64,000 nt of DNA from Oscillospiraceae bacterium. Its GTDB lineage: Bacteria; Bacillota; Clostridia; Oscillospirales; Oscillospiraceae. The notes below the pieces were generated by a model. It ran no database searches. It was not told the origin of the DNA and saw only the letters and a list, made by a program, of their open reading frames with translations. The stretch's first letter is position 1. Each line of letters opens with the position of its first letter. This document shows, in pieces, positions 24,068-35,398 of this stretch. The stretch lies in the NCBI GenBank assembly GCA_021202845.1, contig JAJQCF010000013.1:1-64000 (forward strand), written 5' to 3'. A program made the position numbers and the translations under genes.

Positions 24068-24110
24068 GCGGCCTCGTCGGGCATTTGCACAAGTGAGAGG
24101 AGCTGTGAGG

Positions 24111-25127
24111 GTGCGCAGAGTTATAATTTGTTCGTTCTTTGCGGTGGCGCTGGCCTTTGTGCTGCCGATTTTTATAGGCGCGGTGCGCGGCGGCGGAGAA
24201 CAGGCCGAGCCGCCGCAGGAGAGCGCGGAGGCCGAAGCCGCCGCGGAGCCGTCGGCTTCTCCCCAGCCGGTGACGGACGGCGACATCACGTTCACGCTGC
24301 TTACCGAAAGCGGCGCGGCGAAAAAGGTGACGATGAGCGAGTGCCTTCCGCTGGCCGTGGCCGGAGAGATGCCCGCCTCGTTCGAGAGCGAGGCGCTAAA
24401 GGCGCAGGCCGTGGCGCTGCGCACCTACATAATATGCTGCACGGAGCACGAGAGCGCCGCGCACCCGCAGGCCGACGTCTGCACCGACCCCGCCTGCTGC
24501 GCCGCCTTTGCCACGGAGACGGAGCTGCGCGAAAAGTGGGGCGAGGACTATGACGAGTATTGGGCAAAAATATGCGCCGCTGTTTCGGCGACGGACGGGC
24601 AGTATCTTGTCTGGCAGGGCGAGGCGATTTTGGCGGCGTTCCACTCCTCCTCGCTGGGCGCAACGGAGGACAGCTCCGCCGTCTGGGGCGCCGTTCCCTA
24701 CCTCGTCAGCGTGTCCACGCCGGAGAGCGCGGAGGACGTGACAAACCTTGTCACCACCGTCGAGGTTTCAACGGAGGACTTCAAAAACAGCGTTTTGTCC
24801 GCGGATTCCACTGCCGTGTTGGACGGCGAGCCCTCCGGCTGGCTGGGCGCGGTCACGCTCACCGCCTCCGGCCGTGTGGCCTCGGTGAACATAGGCGGCA
24901 CAGAGCTGAGCGGCAGCGCGCTCAGGAGCATTTTCGCGCTCAGGAGCACAGACTTCACGCTGGAGTACACCGGCGAAAGCTTTCTTTTCACCGTCAGCGG
25001 CTACGGCCACGGCGTGGGCATGAGCCAGTACGGCGCGGACACAATGGCGCAGGGCGGCGCTGGCTACGCGGAAATTCTCAGCCACTACTACCCCGACACC
25101 GAGTTAGTGGTGGCCGCGCGCGGCTGA
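24111..25127 (+). CDS. spoIID: SpoIID-like sporulation lytic transglycosylase
   Basis: A 338-residue protein with one N-terminal membrane anchor (about 5-22), a low-complexity Glu/Ala/Pro stretch and a SpoIID domain (about 70-335). The catalytic Glu is in VAGEMPASFESEALKAQAV, and AFHSSS and HGVGMSQYGA are conserved. SpoIID cleaves stem-peptide-free glycan strands during engulfment. GTG 24111 is chosen because AGAGGAG lies upstream and the membrane anchor then starts at residue 5. No clear sigma-E promoter was recognised. LytB/SpoIID paralogues exist, so the exact orthology is likely but not certain. Confidence 0.85.
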   Translation: MRRVIICSFFAVALAFVLPIFIGAVRGGGEQAEPPQESAEAEAAAEPSASPQPVTDGDITFTLLTESGAAKKVTMSECLPLAVAGEMPASFESEALKAQAVALRTYIICCTEHESAAHPQADVCTDPACCAAFATETELREKWGEDYDEYWAKICAAVSATDGQYLVWQGEAILAAFHSSSLGATEDSSAVWGAVPYLVSVSTPESAEDVTNLVTTVEVSTEDFKNSVLSADSTAVLDGEPSGWLGAVTLTASGRVASVNIGGTELSGSALRSIFALRSTDFTLEYTGESFLFTVSGYGHGVGMSQYGADTMAQGGAGYAEILSHYYPDTELVVAARG

Positions 25128-25159
25128 AACGGCGTTGTTATACATATATAAACTATAAG

Positions 25160-25510
25160 ATGCAAGCAGGTCTGTAAGCCGGGTTCTGTCTTAAACGGCC
25201 ATCTATCTGTGGCCTGACGTTGCCGTCAGGCTCAAGCCGCCTCCTCGGAACGGTCGGGCCGACCTGTATGTTCCTCCACGGCGTTGCTCCGGATAGAGTT
25301 TACAGCGCCAACGTGTCTCCACGCGGCGGGTGAGCTCTTACCTCGCCTTTCCACCCTTACCCCGACGAAGCGGGGCGGTATATCTCTGTTGCACTTGTCC
25401 GAGGGTCACCCCTGGCGGGCGTTACCCGTTATCCTTGCCCTATGGAGCCCGGACTTTCCTCACGCACAGGCTTTCGCCTCATGCCCGCGGCCGTTCGGCC
25501 TGCTTGCGTT
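25160..25510 (-). ncRNA. rnpB: RNase P RNA, type A
   Basis: Read on the minus strand, this has the conserved core GAGGAAAGTCCGGGCTCC near its 5' end and ACAGAACCCGGCTTACAG near its 3' end. GCAAGCAGG at the 5' end pairs with CCTGCTTGC at the 3' end (P1). The total is about 350 nt, normal for a bacterial type A RNA. It is the catalytic subunit that matures tRNA 5' ends. It lies between spoIID and murD on the opposite strand. Confidence 0.95.
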
Positions 25511-25514
25511 CAAC

Positions 25515-25544
25515 ATTTTACACTGACCGCGGATTTATGTCAAC
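25515..25544 (-). promoter_or_regulatory. rnpB promoter
   Basis: Minus strand TTGACA (25544-25539), 18-bp spacer and TAAAAT (25520-25515), with the RNA 5' end about 7 bases downstream. Confidence 0.85.
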
Positions 25545-25550
25545 AAAATC

Positions 25551-25579
25551 TTGTCTTTGCGGTGAGAAAAGTATATAAT
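25551..25579 (+). promoter_or_regulatory. murD promoter
   Basis: TTGTCT (25551-25556), 17-bp spacer and TATAAT (25574-25579). It is back to back with the rnpB promoter, with the two -35 boxes only 6 bases apart. Confidence 0.75.
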
Positions 25580-25631
25580 AGTTTGGTTAAAAACGCATTA
25601 TATCTGACATAACGCATGGAGGCTTATATAC

Positions 25632-26996
25632 ATGACCTATGACGAATATTTTGACGCGCTGCGCGCTAAGCGTGTAGGCGTTGTGGGGTACGGTGTCAGC
25701 AACGCGCCGCTGGTGCGGGAGCTGACTTCGCGCGGGATTGATGTGACGGTCTGCGACCGGCGCACGGCGGAGCAGATGGGCGAGGAGTGCGCGCGCCTTG
25801 CGGAGATGGGCTGCAAGCTGAAGCTCGGCGAGGACTATTTGCAGGACCTTGACTTCGACGTAATATTCCGCACGCCCGGGCTGCACCCGCGCTATTTGGC
25901 GGACGCGGCGGCGCGCGGCGCGGTGATAACGAGCGAGATGGAGGCTTTCTTTGCCCTCTGCCCCTGCAAGACGATAGCCGTAACCGGCTCCGATGGCAAG
26001 ACGACGACAACCACGCTCATTGCCGAGTTTCTCAAGGCGGAAAACTACACCGTTCACCTCGGCGGCAACATCGGTCAGCCGCTGCTGACAAGCGTGCCGC
26101 TGATGACCGCGCAGGATTACGCTGTGCTGGAGCTGAGCTCCTTCCAGCTGCACAGCATGATTTGCTGCCCCGACGTGGCCGTGGTGACAAACGTCTCGCC
26201 CAACCACTTGGACGTCCACCCCAGCTACGACGACTACATTGAGGCTAAGCGGAGCATTTTCAAGAACCAGCGCCCCGACTGCCTGCTGGTACTGAACCGC
26301 GACAACGACATAACGCGCTCTTTTGCCAAGGAAGCCACCGGGCGGGTCAAGTTCTTCTCACGGCAGGAGATGCTGCCCGACGGACTTAGCTTAGTGGACG
26401 GCACGGTTTACCGCTCCGGCAAGCGCGTAATGGACGCCTCCGCGCTCCGCGTCCCGGGCGTTCACAACGTGGAAAACGCAATGGCGGCAATGGCGGCGAC
26501 GGAGGGCTTCGTCAGCGACCAGTCCTGCGTCTACGCTATTGGAATGTTCTACGGCGTGCCGCACAGAATAGAGCTGGTGCGCAAGCTGCGCGGCGTGAAG
26601 TTCTATAACGACTCCATCGCCTCCAGCCCCACGCGCACCATTGCCGGACTGCGCTCATTCGACGACAAGGTAATCCTCATAGCCGGAGGGCACGACAAGC
26701 ATGTCCCGTTCGACGGTCTTGCCGAGGAGATAACAAAGCGTGTCAAGCGGCTGTACCTCACGGGCGAGTCGGCGCAGACCATACTCAAGGCCGTGCAGGC
26801 CGCGCCGGACTACGACCCCGAGACGCTGCCCGTTGAGGTCATAGACGACTTTGAAACGGCGGTGCGCACGGCAGCTAAGAACGCCGTCAGCGGCGACAGC
26901 GTAATTTTAAGTCCCGCCTGCTCATCGTTTGACCGCTTCAAGAACTTTGAGGAGCGCGGCGAGACGTTCAAAAAGATAATCGTCAGCCTGACGTAA
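25632..26996 (+). CDS. murD: UDP-N-acetylmuramoyl-L-alanine--D-glutamate ligase
   Basis: A 454-residue cytosolic Mur ligase. The ATP loop is GSDGKTTTT (about residue 119), with LELSSFQL and SPNHLDVH downstream and KFYNDSIASSPT in the ADP-binding part. It adds D-Glu to UDP-MurNAc-L-Ala in peptidoglycan precursor synthesis. Length and domain order (Rossmann N-domain, central ATPase, C-domain) are normal. ATG 25632 has GGAGG 9 bases before it. It is not in a mur cluster here; it heads an operon with two M42 peptidases, yunB and ligA. Confidence 0.95.
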   Translation: MTYDEYFDALRAKRVGVVGYGVSNAPLVRELTSRGIDVTVCDRRTAEQMGEECARLAEMGCKLKLGEDYLQDLDFDVIFRTPGLHPRYLADAAARGAVITSEMEAFFALCPCKTIAVTGSDGKTTTTTLIAEFLKAENYTVHLGGNIGQPLLTSVPLMTAQDYAVLELSSFQLHSMICCPDVAVVTNVSPNHLDVHPSYDDYIEAKRSIFKNQRPDCLLVLNRDNDITRSFAKEATGRVKFFSRQEMLPDGLSLVDGTVYRSGKRVMDASALRVPGVHNVENAMAAMAATEGFVSDQSCVYAIGMFYGVPHRIELVRKLRGVKFYNDSIASSPTRTIAGLRSFDDKVILIAGGHDKHVPFDGLAEEITKRVKRLYLTGESAQTILKAVQAAPDYDPETLPVEVIDDFETAVRTAAKNAVSGDSVILSPACSSFDRFKNFEERGETFKKIIVSLT

Positions 26997-27017
26997 TATA
27001 CGGGAGGAACGCAAAAA

Positions 27018-28049
27018 ATGGAGAACATCACCGAGCTGATAATGCTGCTGTCCTCCCTCTCCGGCCCCTCGGGGCACGAGAACGAGGTGCGCGAGGCCAT
27101 AACCGAGCGGGCGCGGCAGTACGCCGACGAGGTTAAGACCGACGCTATGGGCAACCTCTTTGCCGTGAAACGCTGCGGGCGCGAGGGCGCGCCGCGCGTC
27201 ATGCTCTGCGCGCATATGGACGAGATTGGCTTTATCGTCACTGGCTATGAAAAGGGCTGTCTGCGCTTTGAACGCGTCGGCGGGGTGGACGCCAGAATGC
27301 TGCCCGCGCGGGAAATTAAGCTGCTCACCGCCCCGCCCGTATACGGCGTTGTGGGCGTTATGCCGCCGCACGCGCTGAGCAAGGAGGAGCAGGACAAGAC
27401 CATAGCGGCGGACAAGCTGTTTATAGACGTTGGAATGGACGAGGAAACGGTGCAAAAGCGCGTTCCTCTCGGCACTTACGGCGTTTATGCCGAAAAGCCG
27501 GCCGCGCTGGCGGACGGTATGCTCTCCGGCAAGGCGCTCGACAACCGCTCCTGCTGCGCCGTTTTGCTCAAAGTGCTGGAGAGCGCTGCCGCGGAACCTA
27601 TTTGCGCCGACCTCTGCTTTGCCTTCAGCGTGCAGGAGGAGGTCGGACTGCGCGGAGCGGTCACGGCGGCCTACGGCGCAGCGCCCGACTACGCCATAGT
27701 AACGGACGTGACGTTTGCCGACCAGCCGGACGCGCCCAAGAGCAAGACGTTCAAACTCGGCGGCGGCGCGGCGCTGGGCGTTGCGCCCAGCCTGAACCGC
27801 CGTCTCGGCGCGGCCATACGCGCAGTCGCGGAGAAAAATAATATCCCCTATCAGACAGAAGTGATGTCCGGCTCGCTCGGCACCGACGCTTGGCCGATTC
27901 AGGTCTCCCGCGAGGGCGTGGCAACGGCAATGGTGAGCCTGCCGATACGCTATATGCACACGCCCATTGAAACGCTGCTCGTGCAGGACGCGGAAAACTG
28001 CGTAAGCCTTATAAGCCAGACGCTGCTGGACTTTGAGGAGGTGCTTTGA
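27018..28049 (+). CDS. M42-family metallopeptidase, copy 1
   Basis: A 343-residue dinuclear zinc aminopeptidase of the glutamyl aminopeptidase/deblocking type. Ligand and catalytic motifs are complete: CAHMDEIGF, LDNRSC, QEEVGLRGA, VTDVTFADQPD and MHTPIE. Family members assemble as large tetrahedral particles that trim peptides. It starts 21 bases after murD with GGGAGG and is followed 3 bases later by a paralogue, so the two may act together. Confidence 0.9.
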   Translation: MENITELIMLLSSLSGPSGHENEVREAITERARQYADEVKTDAMGNLFAVKRCGREGAPRVMLCAHMDEIGFIVTGYEKGCLRFERVGGVDARMLPAREIKLLTAPPVYGVVGVMPPHALSKEEQDKTIAADKLFIDVGMDEETVQKRVPLGTYGVYAEKPAALADGMLSGKALDNRSCCAVLLKVLESAAAEPICADLCFAFSVQEEVGLRGAVTAAYGAAPDYAIVTDVTFADQPDAPKSKTFKLGGGAALGVAPSLNRRLGAAIRAVAEKNNIPYQTEVMSGSLGTDAWPIQVSREGVATAMVSLPIRYMHTPIETLLVQDAENCVSLISQTLLDFEEVL

Positions 28050-28052
28050 ACA

Positions 28053-29081
28053 ATGCTGGAAACACTGAAAACTCTCTGCTCCCTCGGCGGGGTGTCCGGC
28101 AGCGAGGACGAGGTGCGCGAGTATATTTTGGCGCGCTGCCTGCCCTACGCCGACAGCATTGACACCGACGCGCTCGGCAGCCTCTGCATTTTCAAACGCG
28201 GCGCCGTCACGCCCGCGAAAGAAATAATGCTCTGCGCGCACATGGACGAGGTGGGGCTTATTGTCACATCTATTGACGAGTGCGGCGTGCTGCGCTTTGA
28301 CTGCGTGGGCGGCATCGACCGCCGCGTGCTCATCGGCAAGCGCGTGCTGGTGGGAGAAAATAAGCTGCCTGGGGTCATCGGCATCAAGCCCGTCCACCTC
28401 ACGGAGGGCGACGAGACAAAGCAGACGCCGAAGGTTGACGAGCTGTATATAGACATCGGCGCGCGCAGCCGCGAGAGCGCGGAGAGCCTTGCTACACTCG
28501 GCGACGTATGCCTGTTTGACACGCAGCCGGAGGAAATAGGCTCGCTGCTCAAGGCCAGAGCCATCGACGACCGCGTGGGCTGCGCGGCTATGATAAAGCT
28601 CATCGAGAGCGAGCTGCCCTGCGACTGCCGCTTCGTTTTCACAGTGCAGGAGGAGGTTGGCTGCCGCGGCGCCGCTGCCGCTGCCGCGCGCGTGAAGCCC
28701 TACGCCGCGCTCGTTTTAGAGGGTACGACCGCCACGGACACGCCGGACTTGGACGAGGGCAAGGTCATCTGCCGCGCAGGCGAGGGCATTTGCATACCCG
28801 TCATGGACGGCGGCACCATTTATGACCGCGAGCTGTCCGCCGAGCTGCGCGGGTGCGCCGACGCTCTCTGCATAGCGCACCAGACGAAGCGCCGCGTAAC
28901 CGGCGGCACGGACGCGAGCGCGGTGCAGCGCAGCACACAGGGCGTGCGCGTTGCCTGCGCCGCCGTTCCCGTGAGGAACATACACTCGCCCGCATCAATG
29001 GCGCATTTTTCTGAAATAGAGGCTCTGCCGCAGCTGGCGCTGGCGTTTTTGCGGCGCTGTGCGGAGATGTTCGCGGAATAA
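28053..29081 (+). CDS. M42-family metallopeptidase, copy 2
   Basis: A 342-residue paralogue of the preceding gene with all metal motifs present (CAHMDEVGL, IDDRVGC, QEEVGCRGA, EGTTATDTPD, IHSPASM). The two copies differ throughout, so this is an old duplication, possibly giving two specificities in a mixed particle as reported for some archaeal M42 enzymes. It starts 3 bases after copy 1. Confidence 0.9.
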   Translation: MLETLKTLCSLGGVSGSEDEVREYILARCLPYADSIDTDALGSLCIFKRGAVTPAKEIMLCAHMDEVGLIVTSIDECGVLRFDCVGGIDRRVLIGKRVLVGENKLPGVIGIKPVHLTEGDETKQTPKVDELYIDIGARSRESAESLATLGDVCLFDTQPEEIGSLLKARAIDDRVGCAAMIKLIESELPCDCRFVFTVQEEVGCRGAAAAAARVKPYAALVLEGTTATDTPDLDEGKVICRAGEGICIPVMDGGTIYDRELSAELRGCADALCIAHQTKRRVTGGTDASAVQRSTQGVRVACAAVPVRNIHSPASMAHFSEIEALPQLALAFLRRCAEMFAE

Positions 29082-29124
29082 TTATCTTGCTTTTTCCGTA
29101 TGCTTATTTACGGAGTTGATGTCG

Positions 29125-31739
<2,615 letters not shown>

Positions 31740-31766
31740 GCGCCGAAGCATTTGTTTCATTACGGG

Positions 31767-31794
31767 AGAGCCGATTTTGCGGCTCTTCTTTTTT
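31767..31794 (+). terminator. Terminator after ligA
   Basis: AGAGCCG / CGGCTCT with a 6-base loop, followed by TCTTTTTT. Confidence 0.93.
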
Positions 31795-31876
31795 CGCCCT
31801 CAAATGAAAATTTTCGTGGGTTTTTGTCAAACGGCGTGTATAATAGTATAGAAACCGGTCTAAGGGAGGCTGGCTA

Positions 31877-32419
31877 ATGGGAGAAAAAGAAATAATTGCG
31901 CTGCTGCTCGCGCGGGACGAGAAGGGCGTGGAGGAGCTTTTGACGCACTTCTCCCCGCTCATGCGCTACATAATCGCGCCGATTCTGCCGAGCGAGCAGG
32001 ACCGCGAGGAGTGCCTTTTTGAAGCGGCGATGAAGGTCTGGGAAAAGATTGAGCAGTACAGCGCCGAGCGCGGAACTTGGAAAAGCTGGCTCACCGCGCT
32101 GACGCGCAACACGGCGCTGAATTACCTGCGCCGGAGCAAATCGGCCGCGGACGGCGGCGACATATCGCCCGCGACGCCCTCGCCGGAGCCGACGCCGGAG
32201 GAGCTGCTGCTGCGGCAGGAGCGTCAGGCGGCGCTAAAAGAGGCGCTGTGCCATTTGTCGGTAAACGACAGGCTCATTTTTTATCGCAAATATTATTACA
32301 GGCAGTCCGCCGCGCAGATTGCCGCCGAACTGGGGCTGACGGAGCGCGCGGTTGAAGGGCGGCTTTACCGAATGAAAAAACGCCTCAGAGATGCGCTTGG
32401 GGGTGAAAACCATGAATGA
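31877..32419 (+). CDS. RNA polymerase ECF-type sigma factor
   Basis: A 180-residue sigma-70-family protein with region 2 (about 20-90, SEQDREECLFEAAMKVWEKI) and region 4 (about 120-170, QSAAQIAAELGLTERAVEGRLYRMKKRL as helix-turn-helix). AAGGGAGG precedes the ATG. A TATAAT-like box lies about 35 bases upstream (near 31840) but no good -35 is visible, which would be compatible with self-activation. Its last 8 bases overlap a membrane protein gene that is the likely anti-sigma partner. Confidence 0.87.
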   Translation: MGEKEIIALLLARDEKGVEELLTHFSPLMRYIIAPILPSEQDREECLFEAAMKVWEKIEQYSAERGTWKSWLTALTRNTALNYLRRSKSAADGGDISPATPSPEPTPEELLLRQERQAALKEALCHLSVNDRLIFYRKYYYRQSAAQIAAELGLTERAVEGRLYRMKKRLRDALGGENHE

Positions 32420-33875
32420 GCGGGAGCTTGACCTCCTTATTGAGAGCACCGTTTCCGACGAGCCGCCGGAGGACATTGTGCGCGATGTCACTCCGTGGCG
32501 CAGGGCGACGACAAGAATACTTGTCGGTCTTGCCATGAGCACGATAACGCTGCAATTTCTGCTGTTGCAATATATTCTGCCGACTGTCGGCGCAATTTTG
32601 CTCGTGCTGGGCTTCCGCGCGCTGAGGAGTGAAAACCTCTGGTTCCGCGCGGCGTGGTACATCTCCGCCATAGGTGCCGTGTATCAAATAGCCATGCTCG
32701 CGGCCTGCGCCACAATATACTCGCAGAACGTGAGCGCGCTCGTGGAGCAGACGGCGCTGCAGCCAATAATATTGGCGCTGGGCTTTGCGCGCCTTGTCTG
32801 TCTGCGTCAGGGTCTGGCGGCGGTGCAGAAAAAATCCGGCATGGAACCCCACGTCGGAGCGGGCACGGCGCTGCTTGTGCTTTACGCGGTAATGCTGCCG
32901 CTGGGGCTTGTAAACTACAGCGGCTGGTTCGTCGTTCTGGCGCTCTTGGCGCTCTATGTGTTCATAATTCGGCTGCTGTTCAAGCTCTCCGCGGAGTTGG
33001 ACGAGGCGGGCTACTGCGTGCAGCCCTCCCCAGTGAGGCTGAGCGACACGGGCGTTGTGTGCGTCCTGCTGGGCGCGCTGCTGCTCGGCTTGGCGGCGGC
33101 ACAGATATTTGCCTCCAGCTACCCCATGCATTGGCAGAAAACGGAGAGCGCCGCCGAGGCCGAGACGGAGGAAATAAAAGCGCAGCTGACCGCGCTGGGC
33201 TTCCCCGAGGACATTTTGGCCGACCTGACGGATTCCGACATTTTAGAGTGCGGCGGCGCTTTGTACGTGGATGTGCAGCAGTCCGTTGTGTACGCAAATG
33301 ACGGCTTAGACGGAAACGACATTTGCGCCACCGCTGTCATTGTGCTCTTGAACGCGCAGCCGGAGACGTGGAAAGTATTTCACCATTTCCGCTGGGAGGA
33401 AAGCCCCGGCTTCCGCGGCACGGAGTCTGTGCAGGTCCGGCCGGCAAGCATTTACGACATTGACTGGGAGCTGGGCGGGAGCTTCGGCGGGCAGGTGCTG
33501 TGCGACATGGACGGAGACGTTTACACCTCGCCGTTTTACTCTCTTGGGGAGAATACATACTCTTATACCAACTTTTTCGGCAGGCAGTCCGAGTATACTG
33601 ACATAACCGCCAACTTTTCTCTGCCGAATAAGGCCGAAAACCAGCGCGTCTATGTCTCCTACACGGCAAAAGAAAAAATCCCGCCGACGGGAGAGGCGAC
33701 AGAGGAAACCTACATCACCTCCAACATGTTCTACACGCACCAGCTGCGGCGGCTGCAATACCCTGTGTACACGGCGCAGGAAAAGCGTCAGACCGGCTTT
33801 TGGCTCAGCAGCAACGGAACATTTACCACAATAGAAGCCGACAATCAATTTATAGTACCGAGCCAAACCGATTAG
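32412..33875 (+). CDS. Membrane protein coupled to the ECF sigma (putative anti-sigma)
   Basis: A 487-residue protein with a short cytoplasmic N-terminus (about 1-35, acidic, SDEPPEDIVRDVTPWRR), about six membrane segments to residue 230, then a large extracytoplasmic domain (about 245-487) rich in aromatic and polar residues. The start ATG 32412 lies inside the sigma gene, so the two are translated together. The DEPPEDIVRDVTPWRR motif resembles the N-terminus of small clostridial membrane proteins found beside ECF sigmas. The role as sigma inhibitor and envelope sensor is inference. Confidence 0.65.
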   Translation: MNERELDLLIESTVSDEPPEDIVRDVTPWRRATTRILVGLAMSTITLQFLLLQYILPTVGAILLVLGFRALRSENLWFRAAWYISAIGAVYQIAMLAACATIYSQNVSALVEQTALQPIILALGFARLVCLRQGLAAVQKKSGMEPHVGAGTALLVLYAVMLPLGLVNYSGWFVVLALLALYVFIIRLLFKLSAELDEAGYCVQPSPVRLSDTGVVCVLLGALLLGLAAAQIFASSYPMHWQKTESAAEAETEEIKAQLTALGFPEDILADLTDSDILECGGALYVDVQQSVVYANDGLDGNDICATAVIVLLNAQPETWKVFHHFRWEESPGFRGTESVQVRPASIYDIDWELGGSFGGQVLCDMDGDVYTSPFYSLGENTYSYTNFFGRQSEYTDITANFSLPNKAENQRVYVSYTAKEKIPPTGEATEETYITSNMFYTHQLRRLQYPVYTAQEKRQTGFWLSSNGTFTTIEADNQFIVPSQTD

Positions 33876-33887
33876 CGGCAGTGCAAA

Positions 33888-33930
33888 GCCCCCGATAAAC
33901 GTGCGCAAGGCGTTCATCGGGGGTTTGGTA
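33888..33930 (+). terminator. Terminator after the sigma operon
   Basis: CCCCCGAT (33890-33897) pairs with ATCGGGGG (33917-33924), followed by TTTGGT. Short T-run but a strong stem. Confidence 0.7.
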
Positions 33931-33956
33931 TTCACCAAAAATTCATTTTTGCTGTG

Positions 33957-33985
33957 TTGACATTGCTCCGTTTCGGTGGTATCTT
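33957..33985 (+). promoter_or_regulatory. Promoter of the MATE gene
   Basis: TTGACA (33957-33962), 17-bp spacer and TATCTT (33980-33985). Confidence 0.7.
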
Positions 33986-34034
33986 ATCGAGGGCATCGAA
34001 AGGTGTCCGTCACTATATATCAGAGAGAGGAAAA

Positions 34035-35390
34035 ATGAAAACAAGCATCAATCTTACCGAGGGGCCGATTTTAAGGGGCCTTGTTTTATTCGCCATACCG
34101 CTCATGCTGTCTAACCTTTTTCAGCAGCTGTACAACACTGTGGACAGCGTTGTCGTGGGGCAGTTCGCGCAGGCGGGGTCGCTGGCCGCCGTTGGCGGAA
34201 CGGGCGCGCTCGTCAACCTTATGGTCGGCTTTTTCCTCGGCATATCCACCGGCACGGGTGTGCTCTACGCCATGCACTACGGCGCGAACGACAAGCAGGG
34301 CCTGCGCAACATAACAAACGGCGCGCTGCTGCTGAGTCTGGCCTGCGGCGCGGTGATAACCGCCTTTGCTATTGGCTTCGCGCCCCAGCTGCTGCGGCTC
34401 ATGGACACGCCGGAGGACGTTATCGACCTCGCCGTGCGCTATTTCCGCGGCCTCATGGTGGGCGTGATACCCATGCTGCTCTACAACGTGGGCGCGGGCA
34501 TGATAAGGGCTGGAGGCGACTCCGCCAAGCCGCTGCTCTATCTTTTCGTCTCCGGCGCGGTCAACGTGGGGCTGGATTTGCTGTTCGTGGCGGCGTTTGA
34601 CTGGGGCGTTGCGGGCGCGGCGGCGGCCACGGTGCTGTCGCAGTTCGTCTCCGCCGTGCTGGTTTTGGTACATTTAGCGCGCCTGCCGCAGGACTACCGC
34701 CTGCGTCCCCTGCACCTCGGCACCACTCGCGTCACGCTCTGGGACATTGCGCGCATCTCCTTCCCCTGCGGGCTGCAGTCGGCCATGTTCAACATCTCCA
34801 ACCTGCTTGTGCAGACGAAAATAAACTCCTTCGGCTCCGTGGCTATGGCTGGTGTGACCGCCTACACCAAGCTGGACGGCTTTGTGTATATGCCAATCTG
34901 GGCGCTGTCGTTCGCCGTCAGTACATACGTGGGTCAGAACATCGGCGCGGGGCGCTATGACCGCGTGCGGAAAGGCGTGCGCGTCTGCGTGACGCTGGGC
35001 GTTATCTGCACGCTCGTTGTGGACGCGGTTATCATTCTCTGCCACAACTCGCTTTTAGGGCTGTTCACCGAGGTCGAGAGCGAGCAGGCCTACGCCGTGC
35101 AGATGATGTGGTTCCTTGTGAGCTTGGAGTGGGTCTACGTCTTTTCCGACGTGCTGGGCGGCGCGATGCGCGGCGCGGGTCAGGCGGTGAAGGTCACCTG
35201 CGTCTCCGCCTGCTGCATCTGCCTGTTCCGCATAGTCTGGCTCAGCGTGGCGCTGCTCGTCGTGAACGACATCAGCACAGTGTTTATCTGCTACCCGCTC
35301 TCGTGGCTGCTGTCCACGGTGGTGATGACAATCTGCTACTTCAAAAGCTCCGTCATACGCCGCTGCAAGAGCCAAAGCGCAGCCGTATAG
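34035..35390 (+). CDS. MATE-family multidrug/cation antiporter
   Basis: A 451-residue membrane protein with 12 predicted segments in two halves. The first half begins LVLFAIPLMLSNLFQQLYNTVDSVVVGQF, the classic MATE opening, and the second half has ISFPCGLQSAMFNISNL. MATE proteins export cationic drugs or metabolites in exchange for Na+ or H+. ATG 34035 follows AGAGAGAGGAAAA and lies about 40 bases from the -10 box. The substrate cannot be told. It converges on the racemase gene with an 8-base gap. Confidence 0.93.
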   Translation: MKTSINLTEGPILRGLVLFAIPLMLSNLFQQLYNTVDSVVVGQFAQAGSLAAVGGTGALVNLMVGFFLGISTGTGVLYAMHYGANDKQGLRNITNGALLLSLACGAVITAFAIGFAPQLLRLMDTPEDVIDLAVRYFRGLMVGVIPMLLYNVGAGMIRAGGDSAKPLLYLFVSGAVNVGLDLLFVAAFDWGVAGAAAATVLSQFVSAVLVLVHLARLPQDYRLRPLHLGTTRVTLWDIARISFPCGLQSAMFNISNLLVQTKINSFGSVAMAGVTAYTKLDGFVYMPIWALSFAVSTYVGQNIGAGRYDRVRKGVRVCVTLGVICTLVVDAVIILCHNSLLGLFTEVESEQAYAVQMMWFLVSLEWVYVFSDVLGGAMRGAGQAVKVTCVSACCICLFRIVWLSVALLVVNDISTVFICYPLSWLLSTVVMTICYFKSSVIRRCKSQSAAV

Positions 35391-35398
35391 CGGCGCAG

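Noticed and set aside
23174-24553. 459-codon plus-strand frame over the unknown membrane protein and the SpoIID start
   Set aside because: The product is Arg/Ala-rich with no domain, and it covers a promoter and two better genes.
26922-28397. 491-codon minus-strand frame opposite the M42 peptidases
   Set aside because: It mirrors two well-supported peptidase genes and has no recognisable motif.
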